This document shows positions 16,039 through 16,948 of a DNA stretch of 16,948 nucleotides, one piece after another. The stretch's first letter is position 1. The number at the start of each line of letters is the position of its first letter. This DNA comes from a bacterium (GTDB lineage Bacteria; Eremiobacterota; Eremiobacteria; Baltobacterales; Baltobacteraceae): positions 1 through 16,948 of the forward strand of contig JAJXXM010000224.1 in NCBI GenBank assembly GCA_021781095.1. Reading direction: 5' to 3'. Under the pieces are notes generated by a model, which was given only the letters and a program-made list of their open reading frames with translations, was not told the origin of the DNA and ran no database searches. The position numbers and the translations under genes were made by a program.

Positions 16039-16941
16039 GTGTCCGCAAACGTTCCTCGATTGCGTCGCGCACCACTTGTCGTACTCGCCGTCGCGCTTGC
16101 CTTCGCCGGTTGCGGTGGGGGCGGTGGGGGCAGCACGACCGTTCTCCCGAGTTCATCGCCGCCGCCGATCGGGGGCACGAGTGCTGCGGCGCCGCAGTAC
16201 GTCGGATATTGGGATGATTGGGAGCAAACGTCGTGGAGCGCGGTGCCCAACGGCGTGACGACGTTGATCTACGCTTTCGATTTCGTCGCCGGGCACAGCG
16301 TGGTTCCCGATGGTAATGCACCGGGATACCTCACCGCCGCAGCGGTCGCCTCGCTCCACCAACGCGGCATAAAGGTCTTGCTCTCGCTCGGTGGCGGGAG
16401 CCCTTCGACGGCCTTCACTTTCGATGGCGATACGAAAGACTTCGAAACGAACTTGATCTCCGTACTTCAGCAGTATGGTTTCGACGGCGTCGATTTCGAC
16501 GATGAATCGGGAACGCAAGCCCAACGCGTCGCCGATCTCGAAACGCTCATTCCGGCAACGCGCGCGGCATTCGCGGCCAATGGCATCGGAAACGATCTCA
16601 TAACGCTCGCGGCGTTCGACACGCCCACGAGCTTTGGCGACGGCACCGTGCTGGCCGCACCAGGGGTCGCGAGCGCGCTCTCGTGGGTGAACGTGATGAG
16701 CTACGATTACACCTCCGCGCAGAGCGATCTCGCCGCCTACGCCCTCATCGTTCCCCCGGCGCGCCTCATGCTCGGCAGCGATATCGACGGGGACGTCCTG
16801 CTCGCGCCGAATGCAACCCTCGAAGCGCTCGCCGCATGGGTGAAGAACAATGAATACGGCGGAATGATGGTATGGACCGTGAACGACGCGACCGCCGCCC
16901 AAAACCAAGCAATCGAAAGTGGATTGATAACCGGGAAATAG
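16039..16941 (+). CDS. GH18 chitinase-like lipoprotein
   Basis: A protein of 300 residues. GTG at 16039, two bases after the SNF2 stop, is chosen because it gives a proper export signal; the open frame upstream is a shadow of the SNF2 gene. The N-terminus has basic residues, a hydrophobic stretch and a lipobox-like FAGC with Cys25, so it is probably a lipoprotein. Phe at -3 is a weak match. A glycine run and a Ser/Pro linker come next, then a single GH18 barrel: YVGYWDDWEQ, KVLLSLGGGS (the SxGG strand), FDGVDFDDE matching DxxDxDxE with Asp149, Asp152, Asp154 and the acid/base Glu156, then VMSYDYT and MVWTVND. All catalytic elements are present, so it should cleave beta-1,4-GlcNAc linkages of chitin or a related polymer at the cell surface. 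It is compact and lacks a carbohydrate-binding module. The gene ends 7 bases before the window edge. Confidence 0.9.
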   Translation: MSANVPRLRRAPLVVLAVALAFAGCGGGGGGSTTVLPSSSPPPIGGTSAAAPQYVGYWDDWEQTSWSAVPNGVTTLIYAFDFVAGHSVVPDGNAPGYLTAAAVASLHQRGIKVLLSLGGGSPSTAFTFDGDTKDFETNLISVLQQYGFDGVDFDDESGTQAQRVADLETLIPATRAAFAANGIGNDLITLAAFDTPTSFGDGTVLAAPGVASALSWVNVMSYDYTSAQSDLAAYALIVPPARLMLGSDIDGDVLLAPNATLEALAAWVKNNEYGGMMVWTVNDATAAQNQAIESGLITGK

Positions 16942-16948
16942 CAGCGCC

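Noticed and set aside
16109..16133. G-rich run that could form a quadruplex
   Set aside because: It encodes the glycine linker just after the lipobox cysteine, has only two long G runs and is explained by the protein sequence.

Overview
The window is about 17 kb of GC-rich, densely packed bacterial DNA. Every gene lies on the plus strand, and no stretch longer than about 40 bases lacks a gene. GTG starts and overlapping gene ends are frequent. No rRNA, tRNA, CRISPR array or mobile element was found. The gene mix is tandem secreted Asp-box propeller proteins, a group 4 [NiFe]-hydrogenase-like membrane complex, and a SWIM/SNF2 protein. It fits a Gram-negative-type soil bacterium from a poorly cultured phylum. 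Candidatus Eremiobacterota or an Acidobacteriota-like lineage is my impression from style only, and no marker gene here settles it.

Left part (1-5889): two tandem, closely related exported proteins built from Asp-box (BNR) propeller repeats of the VPS10/sortilin-like 'glycosyl hydrolase' type. The first is cut by the window edge. A small DUF302 protein follows, probably in the same transcript.

Middle part (5890-12781): a likely autoregulated operon. A perfect 10-bp inverted repeat abuts the GTG start of an ArsR-type repressor. The repressor overlaps the first of six genes by one base, and most of the following junctions also overlap. These encode HyfB-, HyfC-, HyfE-, HyfF-, HyfG- and HyfI-like subunits: two antiporter-like subunits, a NuoH-like and a HyfE-type membrane subunit, a fused NuoC/NuoD-like large subunit and a NuoB-like small subunit. 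No HyfA, HyfH or HyfD counterpart is present, and no maturation gene is visible. The four cysteines of the large subunit's NiFe site are kept. However, the L1 histidine is arginine, the Asp-Pro before the last CxxC is Asn-Leu, and the protein ends exactly where the maturation protease would normally cut. Conserved glutamates of the HyfF-like and HyfE-like subunits also appear to be replaced. The most interesting idea from the window is that this is an ArsR-controlled, remodelled hydrogenase/complex I relative whose catalysis or coupling differs from known group 4 enzymes.

Right part (12782-16948): a SWIM-finger SNF2 ATPase with intact helicase motifs. Two bases later comes a short GH18 (chitinase-like) predicted lipoprotein with an intact catalytic motif.
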